The notes under the pieces were generated by a model, which was given only the letters and a program-made list of their open reading frames with translations, ran no database searches and was not told the DNA's origin. Below, in pieces: positions 51,916-62,523 of a stretch of DNA of 64,000 nt (position 1 is its first letter; each line of letters opens with the position of its first letter). This DNA comes from Brevundimonas sp. A19_0 (GTDB lineage: Bacteria > Pseudomonadota > Alphaproteobacteria > Caulobacterales > Caulobacteraceae), in the NCBI RefSeq assembly GCF_017744255.1, contig NZ_JAGHQP010000002.1, positions 124,001 through 188,000 of the forward strand, written 5' to 3'. Position numbers and translations under genes: made by a program.

Positions 51916-52659
51916 TCAGTGATCAGACAGAAGGGACTGCATTCGCAGGATTTCGGCCGACTGATCGGCCACCACGGAAGACAGGAAGTCGGACAGCATC
52001 GGGTCATTGCCCGAGTCCGGCAGGGCCAGCAGTTCGTCGACCATGTCGAGGGCGCCCTGGTGGTGCTGGATCATGCCCGAGAGGAACAGGCGGTCAAACT
52101 CGGGCCCCTCGGCGGCCGCCAGGCGGCGCATCTGGGCCGGCGACAGCATGCCCGGCATCAGGGGGATTTCATCAGGGTCGGTCGGCGCGGCCGCTGTGCC
52201 GTGCGCATCGTGGCCGGCGCCGTGATCCATATGGCCGGCGTGACCGTCGTGTCCGCCGCTGGCGGGCGCGGGCGTCATGGTGTGTCCGGCGTGCAGGTCG
52301 GTCGGCTCAAGCGGCAGGCCGCGCGACAGCAGCCAGTTCCGCATCAGATCGATTTCGGCTTCCTGGCTGAGGGCGATCCGACGGCCCATGGTGCGGACGG
52401 CGGGCGAACTGCCGCGCGTCTCGAGCAAGGCGACCATTTCCACGGCCTGGGCGTGGTGGACGATCATGTGCTGCATGAAGCGCACGTCCTCGGCCGTGTG
52501 GGTCGTGCGGCTGAGGTCAACCGCCTCCCCCGCCGTGATCTGACGGGTCGCTGCGCCGGGCGCGCCCGGATTGACGATCGGCGCCGTGTCGGCCGGATCC
52601 TGAGACGGGTCCTGACCCAGCACCAGTCCGGCGGCCACAAGGCCCAAAAGTTTCAGCAA
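51916..52659 (-). CDS. Secreted DUF305 protein with two domains and a His-rich linker
   Basis: A 247-residue exported protein (MLKLLGLVAAGLVLG signal). It has two ferritin-like DUF305 repeats: FMQHMIVHHAQAVEMVALLE in the first and LFLSGMIQHHQGALDMVDELL in the second, each with the M-I-x-H-H signature. They are joined by a linker rich in His, Gly and Met (LHAGHTMTPAP then GGHDGHAGHMDHGAGHDAHG). DUF305 proteins are often linked to copper or other metal handling, and the linker supports metal binding. The LVIVD-repeat gene follows at 21 bp. Confidence 0.88.
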   Translation of the reverse strand: MLKLLGLVAAGLVLGQDPSQDPADTAPIVNPGAPGAATRQITAGEAVDLSRTTHTAEDVRFMQHMIVHHAQAVEMVALLETRGSSPAVRTMGRRIALSQEAEIDLMRNWLLSRGLPLEPTDLHAGHTMTPAPASGGHDGHAGHMDHGAGHDAHGTAAAPTDPDEIPLMPGMLSPAQMRRLAAAEGPEFDRLFLSGMIQHHQGALDMVDELLALPDSGNDPMLSDFLSSVVADQSAEILRMQSLLSDH

Positions 52660-52770
52660 GACGCTACTCCCCCACGCACAACGGTGGGCAGACTAGGTCC
52701 GCAACGGTCGGACAGGCAAGGCAAAAGCCCCCTGCCCCAACCTTACAAATCGCTCATGTTTGGCGGAGAG

Positions 52771-54177
52771 TCAGATGTGCAGGACGCGGCCGTAGGCGTC
52801 GAGGGCGGCTTCGTGCATCGCCTCGGACACGGTCGGGTGCGGATAGACGATGCCGTGGATGTCTTCCTCGGTCGCCTCCAGGGTGATGGCGGTGACATAG
52901 CCCTGGATCATCTCGGTGACTTCGGCGCCGATCATATGGGCCCCGATCAGGGCGCCGGTCTTCGCGTCAAAGATGGTCTTCACAAAGCCCTCGGTTTCAC
53001 CCGAGGCGATGGCCTTGCCATTCACCTTGAAGGGGAAGCGGCCGATCTTGACCTCGCGCTTTTCCTCTTTCGCCTGCTGTTCTGTGACGCCGACCGAGGC
53101 GACCTGCGGCTGGGCGTAGGTGCAGCCGGCGATGGGTGAATGGACGTTGGGGGTCTTGAAACCGGCGATGTGTTCGGCGGCGTGGATGCCCTCGTGCGAG
53201 GCCTTGTGCGCCAGCCAGGGCGCGCCGGCGCAGTCGCCGATGGCGTACAGCCCCTTCACATTGGTCTGGCAGTGACCGTCGATGGTGATGTGGCCGCGCT
53301 CCATATTGACGCCCAGCGCCTCGAGACCAATGCCGTCCGTGTTGGCGGTGATGCCGACAGCCGAGATGCAGACCTCGGCCTCGAGCGTTTCGGCCTCGCC
53401 GCCCGCCTCGATGGCGACCTTCACGCCCGACTTGTCCTTGCTGACCCTGGTCACCTTGCAGCCGGTGCGGAATTTCATGCCGCGCTTTTCGAACGCCTTC
53501 TGGGCGGCCTTCGAGACCTCAATGTCCTCGACGGGCATGATGCGGTCGACAGCTTCGACCACGGTCACTTCGGCACCGAGCGCGCGATAGAAGCTGCCGA
53601 ACTCGATACCGATGGCGCCCGAGCCGATCACGACGACCGACTTCGGCATGAATTTCGGCGCCATGGCCTCGCGGTAGGCCCAGATGCGATCGCCGTCGGC
53701 TTCCAGCCCGATCTGGGGGATGGCGCGCGCACGCGCTCCCACCGCCAGCATGACGGATTTGGCCTCCAGCGTGCGGTTGCCGCCGGCGTTCAGGGCCACG
53801 ACCACCTTCGGGGCCGCCGTGCCCTTTTCCAGCTTCGCCGTGCCTTCGATGACCTCGATCTTGTGCTTCTTCATCAGGAAGCCAACGCCGCTGTTCAGCT
53901 GTTTGGCGACCTTGCGCGAGCGCTGGATGATGGCCTCGAAGTCAAAGCCGACCTTGTCGGCCGACAGACCATAGTCCTTGAGGTGCGACAGGCTTTCGTA
54001 CTTCTCGCCCGACTTGAGCAAGGCCTTGGTCGGGATGCAGCCCCAGTTCAGGCAGATGCCGCCCAGGTTCTCGCGCTCGACGATGCCGACCTTCAGGCCC
54101 AGCTGGCTGGCGCGGATGGCCGCGACATAGCCGCCCGGACCCGAGCCGATGACGATGAGATCGAAGGTGTCAGCCAC
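52771..54177 (-). CDS. lpdA: Dihydrolipoyl dehydrogenase (PDH E3)
   Basis: FAD enzyme that reoxidises dihydrolipoyl groups of the pyruvate dehydrogenase complex. 468 residues. FAD motif DLIVIGSGPGGYVAAIRA, redox-active disulfide GGICLNWGCIPTK, NAD motif VVVIGSGAIGIEFGSFY and the C-terminal HPTVSEAMHEAAL with the catalytic His-Glu. Last gene of the PDH operon, 10 bp after the E2 gene. Confidence 0.97.
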   Translation of the reverse strand: MADTFDLIVIGSGPGGYVAAIRASQLGLKVGIVERENLGGICLNWGCIPTKALLKSGEKYESLSHLKDYGLSADKVGFDFEAIIQRSRKVAKQLNSGVGFLMKKHKIEVIEGTAKLEKGTAAPKVVVALNAGGNRTLEAKSVMLAVGARARAIPQIGLEADGDRIWAYREAMAPKFMPKSVVVIGSGAIGIEFGSFYRALGAEVTVVEAVDRIMPVEDIEVSKAAQKAFEKRGMKFRTGCKVTRVSKDKSGVKVAIEAGGEAETLEAEVCISAVGITANTDGIGLEALGVNMERGHITIDGHCQTNVKGLYAIGDCAGAPWLAHKASHEGIHAAEHIAGFKTPNVHSPIAGCTYAQPQVASVGVTEQQAKEEKREVKIGRFPFKVNGKAIASGETEGFVKTIFDAKTGALIGAHMIGAEVTEMIQGYVTAITLEATEEDIHGIVYPHPTVSEAMHEAALDAYGRVLHI

Positions 54178-54187
54178 AGTGTCGTCC

Positions 54188-55441
54188 TTACGCCAGCATC
54201 GTCACGGGGTTTTCGATCATCGGTTTGAAGGCCTGCAGGAAGCGGGCGCCGACCGCGCCGTCGACGACGCGGTGATCGCAGGTCAGGGTGACGGTCATGA
54301 CGGTCGCGACCGCCAGGCTGTCGCCGCGCACGACGGGACGCTTCTCCCCTGCTCCCACGCTCATGATCGCGCCCTGGGGCTCGTTGATGATCGAGGCGAA
54401 CGACTTGATGCCGAACATGCCGAGATTCGAGACCGAGAAGGTGCCGCCCTGGAACTCCTCGGGCTTCAGCTTGCGGTCGCGGGCGCGTTTGGCCAGGTCC
54501 CTGGACTCGGTGGCGATCTCGGCCAGCGATTTGGTCTCCGCCTTGCGGATGATCGGCGTGATCAGGCCGCCGTCGATGGCCACGGCCATGGCGACATCGG
54601 CATGGTGGTGCATGGCGATGCCCTCGGGCGTGTAGCTGGCATTGGCCTCGGGCACGGCCTTCAGGGCCATGGCGACCGCCTTCATGATAAAGTCGTTCAC
54701 CGACACCTTGACCCCCTGCGGTTCCAGCAGGGCGTTGACCTGGGCGCGGGCCGCCAGCAGGCCGTCGATCTCGCAGTCGATGGTCAGAGGGAAGTGCGGC
54801 ACGTCGCGGAAGCTGTCGGTCAGGCGGCGCGCGATGGCCTTCCGCATGCCGTCCAGCGGGACGAGGTCGTAGCTACCGGGCGCGATGCCCTGTTGCTCAA
54901 GCGACAGCACCTGACGCGGTTCGCCCTTCGCCGGGGCGGAGGAAGCCGATGCGGTGCCGCCCTTCATGCCTTCGACGTCGCGCTTGACGATGCGGCCGTG
55001 CGGGCCCGTGCCCTTGACCGACTTCAGGTCGACGCCGTTCTGCGCGGCGATGCGGCGGGCCAGCGGGGAGGCAAAGATCCGCTCGCCGTCCCTGGCCGGA
55101 GCCGGCGGCGCCTTGGGGGCCTCGGCCTTTTCGGCTTTCGCCTCCGGTTTGGTCTCGGCCTCGGGTTTGGCTGCCTCGGCCTTCTTCGGCGCAGGCGCGA
55201 TGTCGTCTCCGGCCAGGCGGGCGATGGGGGTGTTGACCTTCACGCCCTCGGTGCCGGCCTCGACCAGGATTTCGAGGACCTCGCCTTCATCGACGGCCTC
55301 GACCTCCATGGTCGCCTTGTCGGTCTCGATCTCGGCGATGACGTCACCGGCCGAGACGGTGTCGCCGACCTTGATGTGCCATTTGGCCAGCACGCCCTCT
55401 TCCATCGTCGGAGACAGGGCCGGCATCAGAATGTCGGTCAT
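54188..55441 (-). CDS. pdhC: Dihydrolipoamide acetyltransferase (PDH E2)
   Basis: E2 core of the PDH complex, 417 residues. One lipoyl domain (residues 1-80, lipoyl Lys in [15 protein letters not shown]), an Ala/Pro/Lys linker, a peripheral-subunit-binding domain (RIFASPLARRIAAQNGVDL) and the acyltransferase domain ending with the catalytic DHRVVDGAVGARFLQAF. Follows the DUF5076 gene on the same strand by 7 bp. Confidence 0.97.
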   Translation of the reverse strand: MTDILMPALSPTMEEGVLAKWHIKVGDTVSAGDVIAEIETDKATMEVEAVDEGEVLEILVEAGTEGVKVNTPIARLAGDDIAPAPKKAEAAKPEAETKPEAKAEKAEAPKAPPAPARDGERIFASPLARRIAAQNGVDLKSVKGTGPHGRIVKRDVEGMKGGTASASSAPAKGEPRQVLSLEQQGIAPGSYDLVPLDGMRKAIARRLTDSFRDVPHFPLTIDCEIDGLLAARAQVNALLEPQGVKVSVNDFIMKAVAMALKAVPEANASYTPEGIAMHHHADVAMAVAIDGGLITPIIRKAETKSLAEIATESRDLAKRARDRKLKPEEFQGGTFSVSNLGMFGIKSFASIINEPQGAIMSVGAGEKRPVVRGDSLAVATVMTVTLTCDHRVVDGAVGARFLQAFKPMIENPVTMLA

Positions 55442-55448
55442 GCGACGC

Positions 55449-55748
55449 TCACTCCTTCTCGACGACGGTCTGGACGTCGTTGCGCTTCAGGATTTCCGAG
55501 AAGCCCTCGAGGATCAGATTATAGGCCTGGCGCTCGTCGTGGCCGTGACGAACGGCATAGCCGTGGGCCATGTGTTTCGCCGCCAGAGCCAGCATGTGGC
55601 CATACTGGCGGGGGTCGGTGAAGGCCGGCTTGATCGACATGACCGGCTCGCCCTTCGACCACCACATGCGCGTCAGTTCGACGGCGTCGGGATCGGAGGC
55701 GACACTTTCCGGCGTCGTCAGCTGGAACTGGGTCGGCTCCTGGGTCAT
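55449..55748 (-). CDS. DUF5076 family protein
   Basis: A 99-residue protein with no signal peptide. The region [42 protein letters not shown] matches the DUF5076 pattern, and the C-terminus is helical ([19 protein letters not shown]). It is inserted between pdhB and pdhC; its ATG overlaps the pdhB stop (ATGA). Function unknown; the position suggests a role with the PDH complex or simple co-expression. Confidence 0.85.
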   Translation of the reverse strand: MTQEPTQFQLTTPESVASDPDAVELTRMWWSKGEPVMSIKPAFTDPRQYGHMLALAAKHMAHGYAVRHGHDERQAYNLILEGFSEILKRNDVQTVVEKE

Positions 55749-57103
55749 GCGGTCACCGCCTTCACCGCCTCGATGATCTTGTCGACGCCGGGCAGCGACA
55801 GGGCTTCCAGATTGGCGGCATAGGGCAGCGGCACATCTTCCTGGTGCACGCGCAGCGGCGGCGCATCCAGATAGTCAAAGGCGTGCTCAATCACGCGAGC
55901 CGCGACCTCGGCGCCGACGCCCATGGGGCCCCAGCCTTCCTCGGCCGAGACCAGACGGTTGGTCTTCTTCACGCTCTCGACGATCGTCTCGTGATCCAGC
56001 GGACGCAGGGTGCGCAGGTCGACGACCTCGGCCTCGATCCCCTCTTCCGCCAGCTTCTCGGCGGCCTGCAGGGCGAAGCCGACCATGCGGCTATGGCAGG
56101 TGATGGTGACGTCCGCGCCCTCGCGGCGGACCTTGGCCTTGCCGATCGGCAGGACGTAGTCCTCGACGTCCGGCACGTCGAACTCCAGGCCGTACATCAT
56201 CTCGTGTTCGAGGAAGACGACGGGGTTCGGGTCGCGGATGGCGGCCTTCAGCAGCCCCTTGGCGTCGGCCGCATCATAGGGCGCGACGACCTTCAGCCCC
56301 GGCACCTGCGCGTACCAGGCCGAATAGTCCTGGCTGTGCTGGGCCGCCACGCGGCTGGCGGCGCCGTTGGGGCCGCGGAAGACGATGGGCGCCCGGATCT
56401 GGCCGCCCGACATGTAAAGCGTCTTGGCGGCCGAGTTGATGATGTGGTCGATGGCCTGCATGGCGAAGTTAAACGTCATGAACTCGACGATCGGCTTCAG
56501 CCCCGCCATGGCGGCGCCCACGCCCAGACCGGCAAAGCCGTGCTCGGTGATCGGGGTGTCGACGACGCGCTTGTCGCCGAACTCCTGCAGCAGCTCGCGA
56601 CTGACCTTGTAGGCGCCTTGGTACTGGGCGACCTCTTCCCCGATCAGGAAGACGTTCTCGTCGCGGCGCATTTCCTCGGCCATGGCGTCGCGCAGGGCGT
56701 CGCGGATGGTGGTCTTGACCAGCTTGGCATCGGCCGGGATCTCGGGATCCTTCAGCTCGGTCTTCGGCTTGACCGGCGCATCGGCCGGCGCGCCTTCCGT
56801 GCCGGGCGCGTCCTCGGCTTTTGCCTCCGCCTTGGGCGCTTCGGGTGCGGGGGCTGCCGCACCATCGTCGCCCGACAGGCGGGCGATAGGGGTGTTGACC
56901 TTCACGCCCTCGGAGCCTTCAGCCACGAGGATTTCCAGCACTTCGCCCTCATCAACGGCCTCGACCTCCATGGTCGCCTTGTCCGTCTCGATCTCGGCGA
57001 TCACCTGTCCGGCAGAGACCGTGTCTCCCGCCTTGATGTGCCACTTGGTCAGCGTGCCCTCTTCCATCGTGGGCGACAGCGCCGGCATCAGAATGTCGGT
57101 CAT
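55745..57103 (-). CDS. pdhB: Pyruvate dehydrogenase E1 beta subunit with lipoyl domain
   Basis: E1 beta, 452 residues from the ATG at 57103. Unusually long because an N-terminal lipoyl domain ([31 protein letters not shown]) and an Ala/Pro/Glu linker precede the transketolase-like core ([37 protein letters not shown]). This fusion is characteristic of alphaproteobacterial PDH. The lipoyl domain is nearly identical in sequence to that of pdhC. The start overlaps the DUF6794-like gene stop (ATGA). Confidence 0.96.
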   Translation of the reverse strand: MTDILMPALSPTMEEGTLTKWHIKAGDTVSAGQVIAEIETDKATMEVEAVDEGEVLEILVAEGSEGVKVNTPIARLSGDDGAAAPAPEAPKAEAKAEDAPGTEGAPADAPVKPKTELKDPEIPADAKLVKTTIRDALRDAMAEEMRRDENVFLIGEEVAQYQGAYKVSRELLQEFGDKRVVDTPITEHGFAGLGVGAAMAGLKPIVEFMTFNFAMQAIDHIINSAAKTLYMSGGQIRAPIVFRGPNGAASRVAAQHSQDYSAWYAQVPGLKVVAPYDAADAKGLLKAAIRDPNPVVFLEHEMMYGLEFDVPDVEDYVLPIGKAKVRREGADVTITCHSRMVGFALQAAEKLAEEGIEAEVVDLRTLRPLDHETIVESVKKTNRLVSAEEGWGPMGVGAEVAARVIEHAFDYLDAPPLRVHQEDVPLPYAANLEALSLPGVDKIIEAVKAVTA

Positions 57104-57549
57104 TGAGCGCTGGCTCCTGCAGTGCAATCCAAAATCGGCTCCGGAATTGAGTCTTCGCCCTCACTCCGATCCCAGTAGTCTCGGTAGAAAGCGACTTGTT
57201 CATCGACGCCCTGGGGACAGTCGTGGAGATAGAGCCAGTAAGATTTCAGGATGATCCCAGACATGTCGTCTGGGTGCTCAATTCCCATCTCATTGAAGTG
57301 CCTGGCCAAAGGACCACCACCCCACAGGCCCCAGTTGTTTCGCATCCACATCCCTATGCCGAAGTGGGCCATTACCGTGTCATCGTAGCTAAGGGCCTTA
57401 TATTCAGCCCGCGACGTCCAGTGCGTGTCGAGGCACACGAATGTGGCTTCGAGTGTGGTCGGGGCACAGTCAGCAAGCGCCTTCGTTTCTGCAGCGGGGT
57501 CTTGGACAGCCGGCCCAGCGAGAATGGCGAGCAGCGAAAACATGCTCAC
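57100..57549 (-). CDS. DUF6794-like protein inserted in the PDH operon
   Basis: A 149-residue protein with a hydrophobic N-terminus ([16 protein letters not shown]), possibly a signal peptide. Mature part: [21 protein letters not shown], then [27 protein letters not shown] and [14 protein letters not shown], matching the DUF6794 pattern as far as I recall. Starts at GTG 57549 overlapping the pdhA stop (GTGA), or ATG at 57543. It ends in an ATGA overlap with pdhB. Codon use is less GC-biased than its neighbours, suggesting later acquisition. Confidence 0.78.
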   Translation of the reverse strand: MSMFSLLAILAGPAVQDPAAETKALADCAPTTLEATFVCLDTHWTSRAEYKALSYDDTVMAHFGIGMWMRNNWGLWGGGPLARHFNEMGIEHPDDMSGIILKSYWLYLHDCPQGVDEQVAFYRDYWDRSEGEDSIPEPILDCTAGASAQ

Positions 57550-58565
57550 GCCTCCACATAGACGTCAGTGTAGAGCTCGGATGGATCCGGCTCGGGGCTT
57601 TCCTGGGCGAACTGGACGGCTTCCGCGACGATGCCCTTGATCTCGGCATCAATGGCCTTGATCTCGTCCTCGGTCGCCTTGGCCTCGGCCAGCAGCTTCT
57701 TCACATGCTCGATCGGGTCGCGGGTCGTCTTGACGGTGTCGACCTCTTCCTTCGAACGATATTTGGCCGGATCCGACATGGAGTGGCCGCGGTAGCGATA
57801 GGTCTTCACCTCGAGGATATAGGGCCCCTCTCCGTCGCGCGCGCGCTTCACGGCCTTGGCCACGGCGTCTCGCACGGCGATGACGTCCATGCCGTCGACC
57901 TGCTCGCCCGGGATGCCGAAACTGGCACCGCGCTGGCTGAGATCGGTCGTCGACGACGAGCGCTCGATGCTCGTGCCCATGGCGTACTGGTTGTTCTCGA
58001 TGATGTAGATGGCCGGCAGCTTCCACAGCTGGGCCATGTTGAAGCTTTCGTAGACCTGCCCCTGATTGGCCGCGCCATCGCCGAAATAGACGAAGGCGAC
58101 CGAGTCATCGCCCCGATAGCGACCCGAGAAGGCCAGACCCGTGCCCAGGGCGACCTGCGCACCGACGATGCCGTGACCGCCATAGAAGCCGGTCGGCACG
58201 TCGAACATGTGCATCGAGCCGCCCTTGCCCTTCGACGAGCCGCCGATGCGACCGGTCAGCTCGGCCATGACCTCTTTGGGGTCCATGCCCGCGGCCAGCA
58301 TATGCCCATGGTCCCGGTAGCCGGTGATGATCTTGTCGTGGCCCTGCTTGACGCTCTCCTGAACGCCGACGGCCACGGCCTCCTGGCCGATGTACAGGTG
58401 GCAGAAGCCGCCGATCAGTCCCATGCCGTACAGCTGGCCCGCGCGCTCCTCGAAGCGGCGGATCAGCACCATCTCGCGATAGTAGCGCAGCAGGTCTTCC
58501 TTGGTCGCGGCCGGACCGTTGGACCGCCTGGTCGATGTGGATTTCTGTGCGGCGGCTTTCGCCAT
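57546..58565 (-). CDS. pdhA: Pyruvate dehydrogenase E1 alpha subunit
   Basis: E1 alpha, 339 residues. Thiamin diphosphate motif GDGAANQGQVYESFNMAQLWKLPAIYIIENNQYAMGT, phosphorylation-loop-type region YRYRGHSMSDPAKYRSKEEV and the N-terminal YYREMVLIRRFEERAGQLYGMGLIGGFCHLYIGQEAV. First gene of the PDH operon; about 118 bp separate it from ftsB on the same strand. Confidence 0.97.
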   Translation of the reverse strand: MAKAAAQKSTSTRRSNGPAATKEDLLRYYREMVLIRRFEERAGQLYGMGLIGGFCHLYIGQEAVAVGVQESVKQGHDKIITGYRDHGHMLAAGMDPKEVMAELTGRIGGSSKGKGGSMHMFDVPTGFYGGHGIVGAQVALGTGLAFSGRYRGDDSVAFVYFGDGAANQGQVYESFNMAQLWKLPAIYIIENNQYAMGTSIERSSSTTDLSQRGASFGIPGEQVDGMDVIAVRDAVAKAVKRARDGEGPYILEVKTYRYRGHSMSDPAKYRSKEEVDTVKTTRDPIEHVKKLLAEAKATEDEIKAIDAEIKGIVAEAVQFAQESPEPDPSELYTDVYVEA

Positions 58566-58682
58566 CCGGGCCTCCCGGCTTTGCGGCCCGTCGCACCTGC
58601 GCGCGGCCTGTCATTACGAAAGCGGCTTTAGCAGCCTTCGTTCCGAAAACGCAAAGCGGCCCGTCCGGGCTGTAACATTAGT

Positions 58683-59021
58683 TTAGAGGGCAGGAGAAGA
58701 CCGGTCTGCCGCGGGCGCAGGCAGGCTGACCCGGATCACGTGATCGGCCGGGTCGGCATAGCCGAGCAGCACCCGGGCCCGCTCTTCCAGAAGGTCGCGG
58801 GACAGATGATTGGTCTGCAGATAGCGAACCCGCAGTTCCAGATCCTGCCGCTCGGCGGCCAGACGTTCAGCAGCCGCCTCGCGTTTGGCCAGGGTGGCGG
58901 CGCGCTCGTCTCCGGTCAGCAGGCCGTACTGCCCGGTCAGGGCCTGCACGCCCAGATAGAGCACGCTCAACGCGAGGACTGCGGACGGGAGGTAAGGCTT
59001 CATCCATTCAGGCACTGACAA
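58683..59021 (-). CDS. ftsB: Septum formation initiator family protein (FtsB/DivIC)
   Basis: A 112-residue bitopic membrane protein: one N-terminal helix (YLPSAVLALSVLYLGVQAL), then a coiled coil (AATLAKREAAAERLAAERQDLELRVRYLQ) and the conserved LLEERARVLLGYADPADHVIRV. It is part of the divisome FtsQLB subcomplex. The position between enolase and pdhA is frequent in alphaproteobacteria. The ~118-bp gap before pdhA suggests a separate PDH promoter. Confidence 0.9.
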   Translation of the reverse strand: MSVPEWMKPYLPSAVLALSVLYLGVQALTGQYGLLTGDERAATLAKREAAAERLAAERQDLELRVRYLQTNHLSRDLLEERARVLLGYADPADHVIRVSLPAPAADRSSPAL

Positions 59022-59116
59022 CGCTCCTTCTGAGCGTGAAAAACGGTTGTCAGAACCTGCACGAAAATGCCTAACGAACCGTAGCTTGGCCGTAGGATTT
59101 CAGGGGCGAGTGCGGC

Positions 59117-60421
<1,305 letters not shown>

Positions 60422-60467
60422 TCAGGTCGCGGGGTTTAGCGCAGCCCCGACCAAACGCCAATCAGCC

Positions 60468-61085
60468 TCAGGCACAGCCCTCGACATACTGGATCGAGGG
60501 GCCACCGGCGTGGATAGCCATCACGGTGCCGTCACGACTGATCTCATAGACAATGCCGCGCGCCTGCGTGTCCTGGACATAGTCCTCGCCGCCGCCTCGG
60601 CTCCAGACGGTGACATACTCGGCGGGGGCGTCCTGATATTTGTGCGGGGTGACCCGCGCCTGATCGCCATAGGCGCCCTTCACGCGCTCGGCGGTGTCTC
60701 CGACACGCAGGCCCTTGTCGGTCATCAGGTCCGAGGGCTCCGAGATCGAAATCCGGGTCAGCACCCCGTTCTCCACCATCAGCAACATGCCCTCAGGCGC
60801 GCGCTCGGGGCGGAACTGGTCGCAGGATTCAGGGTCGGGCCCGCCGACGGCGTCCGGATTGGCATCCTCGCCCAGCGCCTCGACGACCTCGGCCCGGGTC
60901 ATGCCGATGCGCAGGGGACCCCAGCCCTCGCCCGTCAGGCTCACAGCCGTGGTGTCGCCGACGGTGGGATCGGTCGCGGCAGGCGGTGCGGTCGGTTCGG
61001 TCGGGGTCTCGGTCTCGGGGCTGCAGGCCGCCATGAGGGCGATGGCGCCGACGGTGCCGAGGATGGTGCGAGGGGGATGGCGCAT
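60468..61085 (-). CDS. Hypothetical lipoprotein
   Basis: A 205-residue protein with a lipoprotein signal (MRHPPRTILGTVGAIALMAAC) and an acidic Pro/Thr linker (SPETETPTEPTAPPAATDPT). The mature domain has WGPLRIGMTRAEVVEALGED, a motif shared with small BLIP-like/OmlA-like lipoprotein domains, and ends SIQYVEGCA. Four cysteines remain outside the lipobox region. Function unknown. It lies between rpmF and eno on the same strand, and codon use is native. Confidence 0.8.
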   Translation of the reverse strand: MRHPPRTILGTVGAIALMAACSPETETPTEPTAPPAATDPTVGDTTAVSLTGEGWGPLRIGMTRAEVVEALGEDANPDAVGGPDPESCDQFRPERAPEGMLLMVENGVLTRISISEPSDLMTDKGLRVGDTAERVKGAYGDQARVTPHKYQDAPAEYVTVWSRGGGEDYVQDTQARGIVYEISRDGTVMAIHAGGPSIQYVEGCA

Positions 61086-61121
61086 GGGGGAACTCCTTGT
61101 GGGTTCAGACCGGAACGCAGA

Positions 61122-61150
61122 AAGCGCCGCCCGGTGCCCGGACGGCGCTT
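61122..61150 (-). terminator. Terminator downstream of rpmF
   Basis: A 13-bp hairpin (AAGCGCCGCCCGG / CCGGACGGCGCTT) with one mismatch and a 3-nt loop. On the minus strand it is followed by TCTG after CTTT. It is placed 47 bp past the rpmF stop and just before the lipoprotein start. Confidence 0.75.
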
Positions 61151-61196
61151 GAATCGCATATCTGTCCGTCCCCCGCGAGGGTCGGCGTGGAAGACC

Positions 61197-61379
61197 CTAG
61201 TCTTCGCTGGGCGTCAGCACCTGACGACCGCGATAGGTGCCGGTCTTCAGGTCGATGTGGTGGGGACGCTTCAGCTCGCCCGTGTCCTTGTCCTCGACAT
61301 AGGCATTGGTGCCCAGCGAATCGTGGGCGCGACGCATGTTGCGACGCGAGGGGGATACTTTGCGCTTCGGAACGGCCAT
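61197..61379 (-). CDS. rpmF: 50S ribosomal protein L32
   Basis: A 60-residue ribosomal protein. [22 protein letters not shown] is the universal L32 start. No C-x-x-C zinc ribbon follows ([29 protein letters not shown]), so it is the zinc-free (C-) form. It has its own terminator downstream and is about 110 bp from the preceding acetyltransferase stop. Confidence 0.97.
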   Translation of the reverse strand: MAVPKRKVSPSRRNMRRAHDSLGTNAYVEDKDTGELKRPHHIDLKTGTYRGRQVLTPSED

Positions 61380-61488
61380 TTCCGTCTCAATTCTCGGTTA
61401 GGGGCGCCCGATCGGGCGCGAAAACAGTTGCGGCGGCCCAGAAGAGCCGCCAGCGGAGGGCGGCTTATGCCTCAACACGCCGCAGAGT

Positions 61489-62523
61489 TCAAGCGCCCGG
61501 GCGCGCCTGCCAGTCTGCACGCGAAACGGCGTAGTACAGGCTGTCCTTCCACTCGCCGCCGACATGCCAGGTCCGCTCGGCAAAGCCGGTCTTTCGAAAG
61601 TCCAGGGTCTCCAGCAGGCGAATCGAGGCGCGATTCTCCGGATCGACGTCCGCCGTCGCCTGATCGTGGTCCGTCACGGCGAACAGCCGGGTGAGCACGG
61701 CGGTCACCGCCTCGCGGGCGATGCCCTGCCCCCAATGATCGGGATGCAGGATGTAGCCGATGTCCGCCGCCTTCCAGAAACCGGCCTTGCCGATCACCTG
61801 CCCGTCCCGCTCGATCAGGAAGTCGAGGCCGGAATGCTGGTTGGCGAGCATGCTGTCCAGCCAGTCGCGCGTCTCCTGCAGCGTCTGGTGTGGGGGCGAT
61901 GACCACCAGGTCATGGCCTCGGGACGCGTGAAGATGGCGTGCAGGGCGTCAAGGTCATCGGGGCGCGCGGGCCGAAGCGTCAGGCGGTCGGTGAGGATGC
62001 GGTCGAGCGGCTTTTCCAGCACGGTGAAGGCCAGATCATCGCGCCGGGGCAGGCCGAAGCGAGGGTCGGTGGCGGGAAAGGGCCGGGTCTCGCCCGTGCG
62101 CCGATAGCCCCGCCGCTCGTACCAGGCGATCAGCTCATTCCGGTGCACGATGACCGTCATCTCCATCCGACGCGCCCCGAAATGCCGAAGGGCATGGCCC
62201 TCTGCCGCGGCGATCAGCCGGCGGCCCGTGCCCTGGGCCTGGAGGGTGGGGTCAACAGTCAGCATGCCGAGATAGGCGAGCCCCTCGCCCCGGTCGGTGA
62301 CATGGACGCAGCCGGTCAAGCCGGCGGCGGTCTCGGCGACCAGTACGACCTGATCCGAAGCCGACAGGGCGGCCATCAGCGAGCCCCGGTCGATCCGGTT
62401 GCCGTCCAGCAGGTCGGCCTCATGCGTCCAGCCGCGCCGGGCGCTGTCGCCGCGGTAGGCGGCATGCACCAGGGCGTGCAGCGGGGCCAGATCTGCCGGC
62501 GTGGCGGGACGAAACTCAGTCAT
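61489..62523 (-). CDS. Tandem GNAT acetyltransferase
   Basis: A 344-residue protein with two GNAT domains. Domain 1 (residues ~1-165) has the acetyl-CoA motif GMLTVDPTLQAQGTGRRLIAAAE (Q/R-x-x-G-x-G/A). Domain 2 (~172-344) is RimJ/RimL-like: TDRLTLRPARPDDLDALHAIF, ILHPDHWGQGIAREAVTAVL and RLLETLDFRKTGFAE. Substrates unknown; the second domain resembles protein N-acetyltransferases. Its start overlaps the oxidoreductase stop by 8 nt. Confidence 0.9.
   Translation of the reverse strand: MTEFRPATPADLAPLHALVHAAYRGDSARRGWTHEADLLDGNRIDRGSLMAALSASDQVVLVAETAAGLTGCVHVTDRGEGLAYLGMLTVDPTLQAQGTGRRLIAAAEGHALRHFGARRMEMTVIVHRNELIAWYERRGYRRTGETRPFPATDPRFGLPRRDDLAFTVLEKPLDRILTDRLTLRPARPDDLDALHAIFTRPEAMTWWSSPPHQTLQETRDWLDSMLANQHSGLDFLIERDGQVIGKAGFWKAADIGYILHPDHWGQGIAREAVTAVLTRLFAVTDHDQATADVDPENRASIRLLETLDFRKTGFAERTWHVGGEWKDSLYYAVSRADWQARPGA

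Noticed and set aside
60430..60450. CGGGG/CCCCG hairpin between the lipoprotein gene and eno
   Set aside because: Only a 5-bp stem with a large loop and no T-run; not a convincing terminator.
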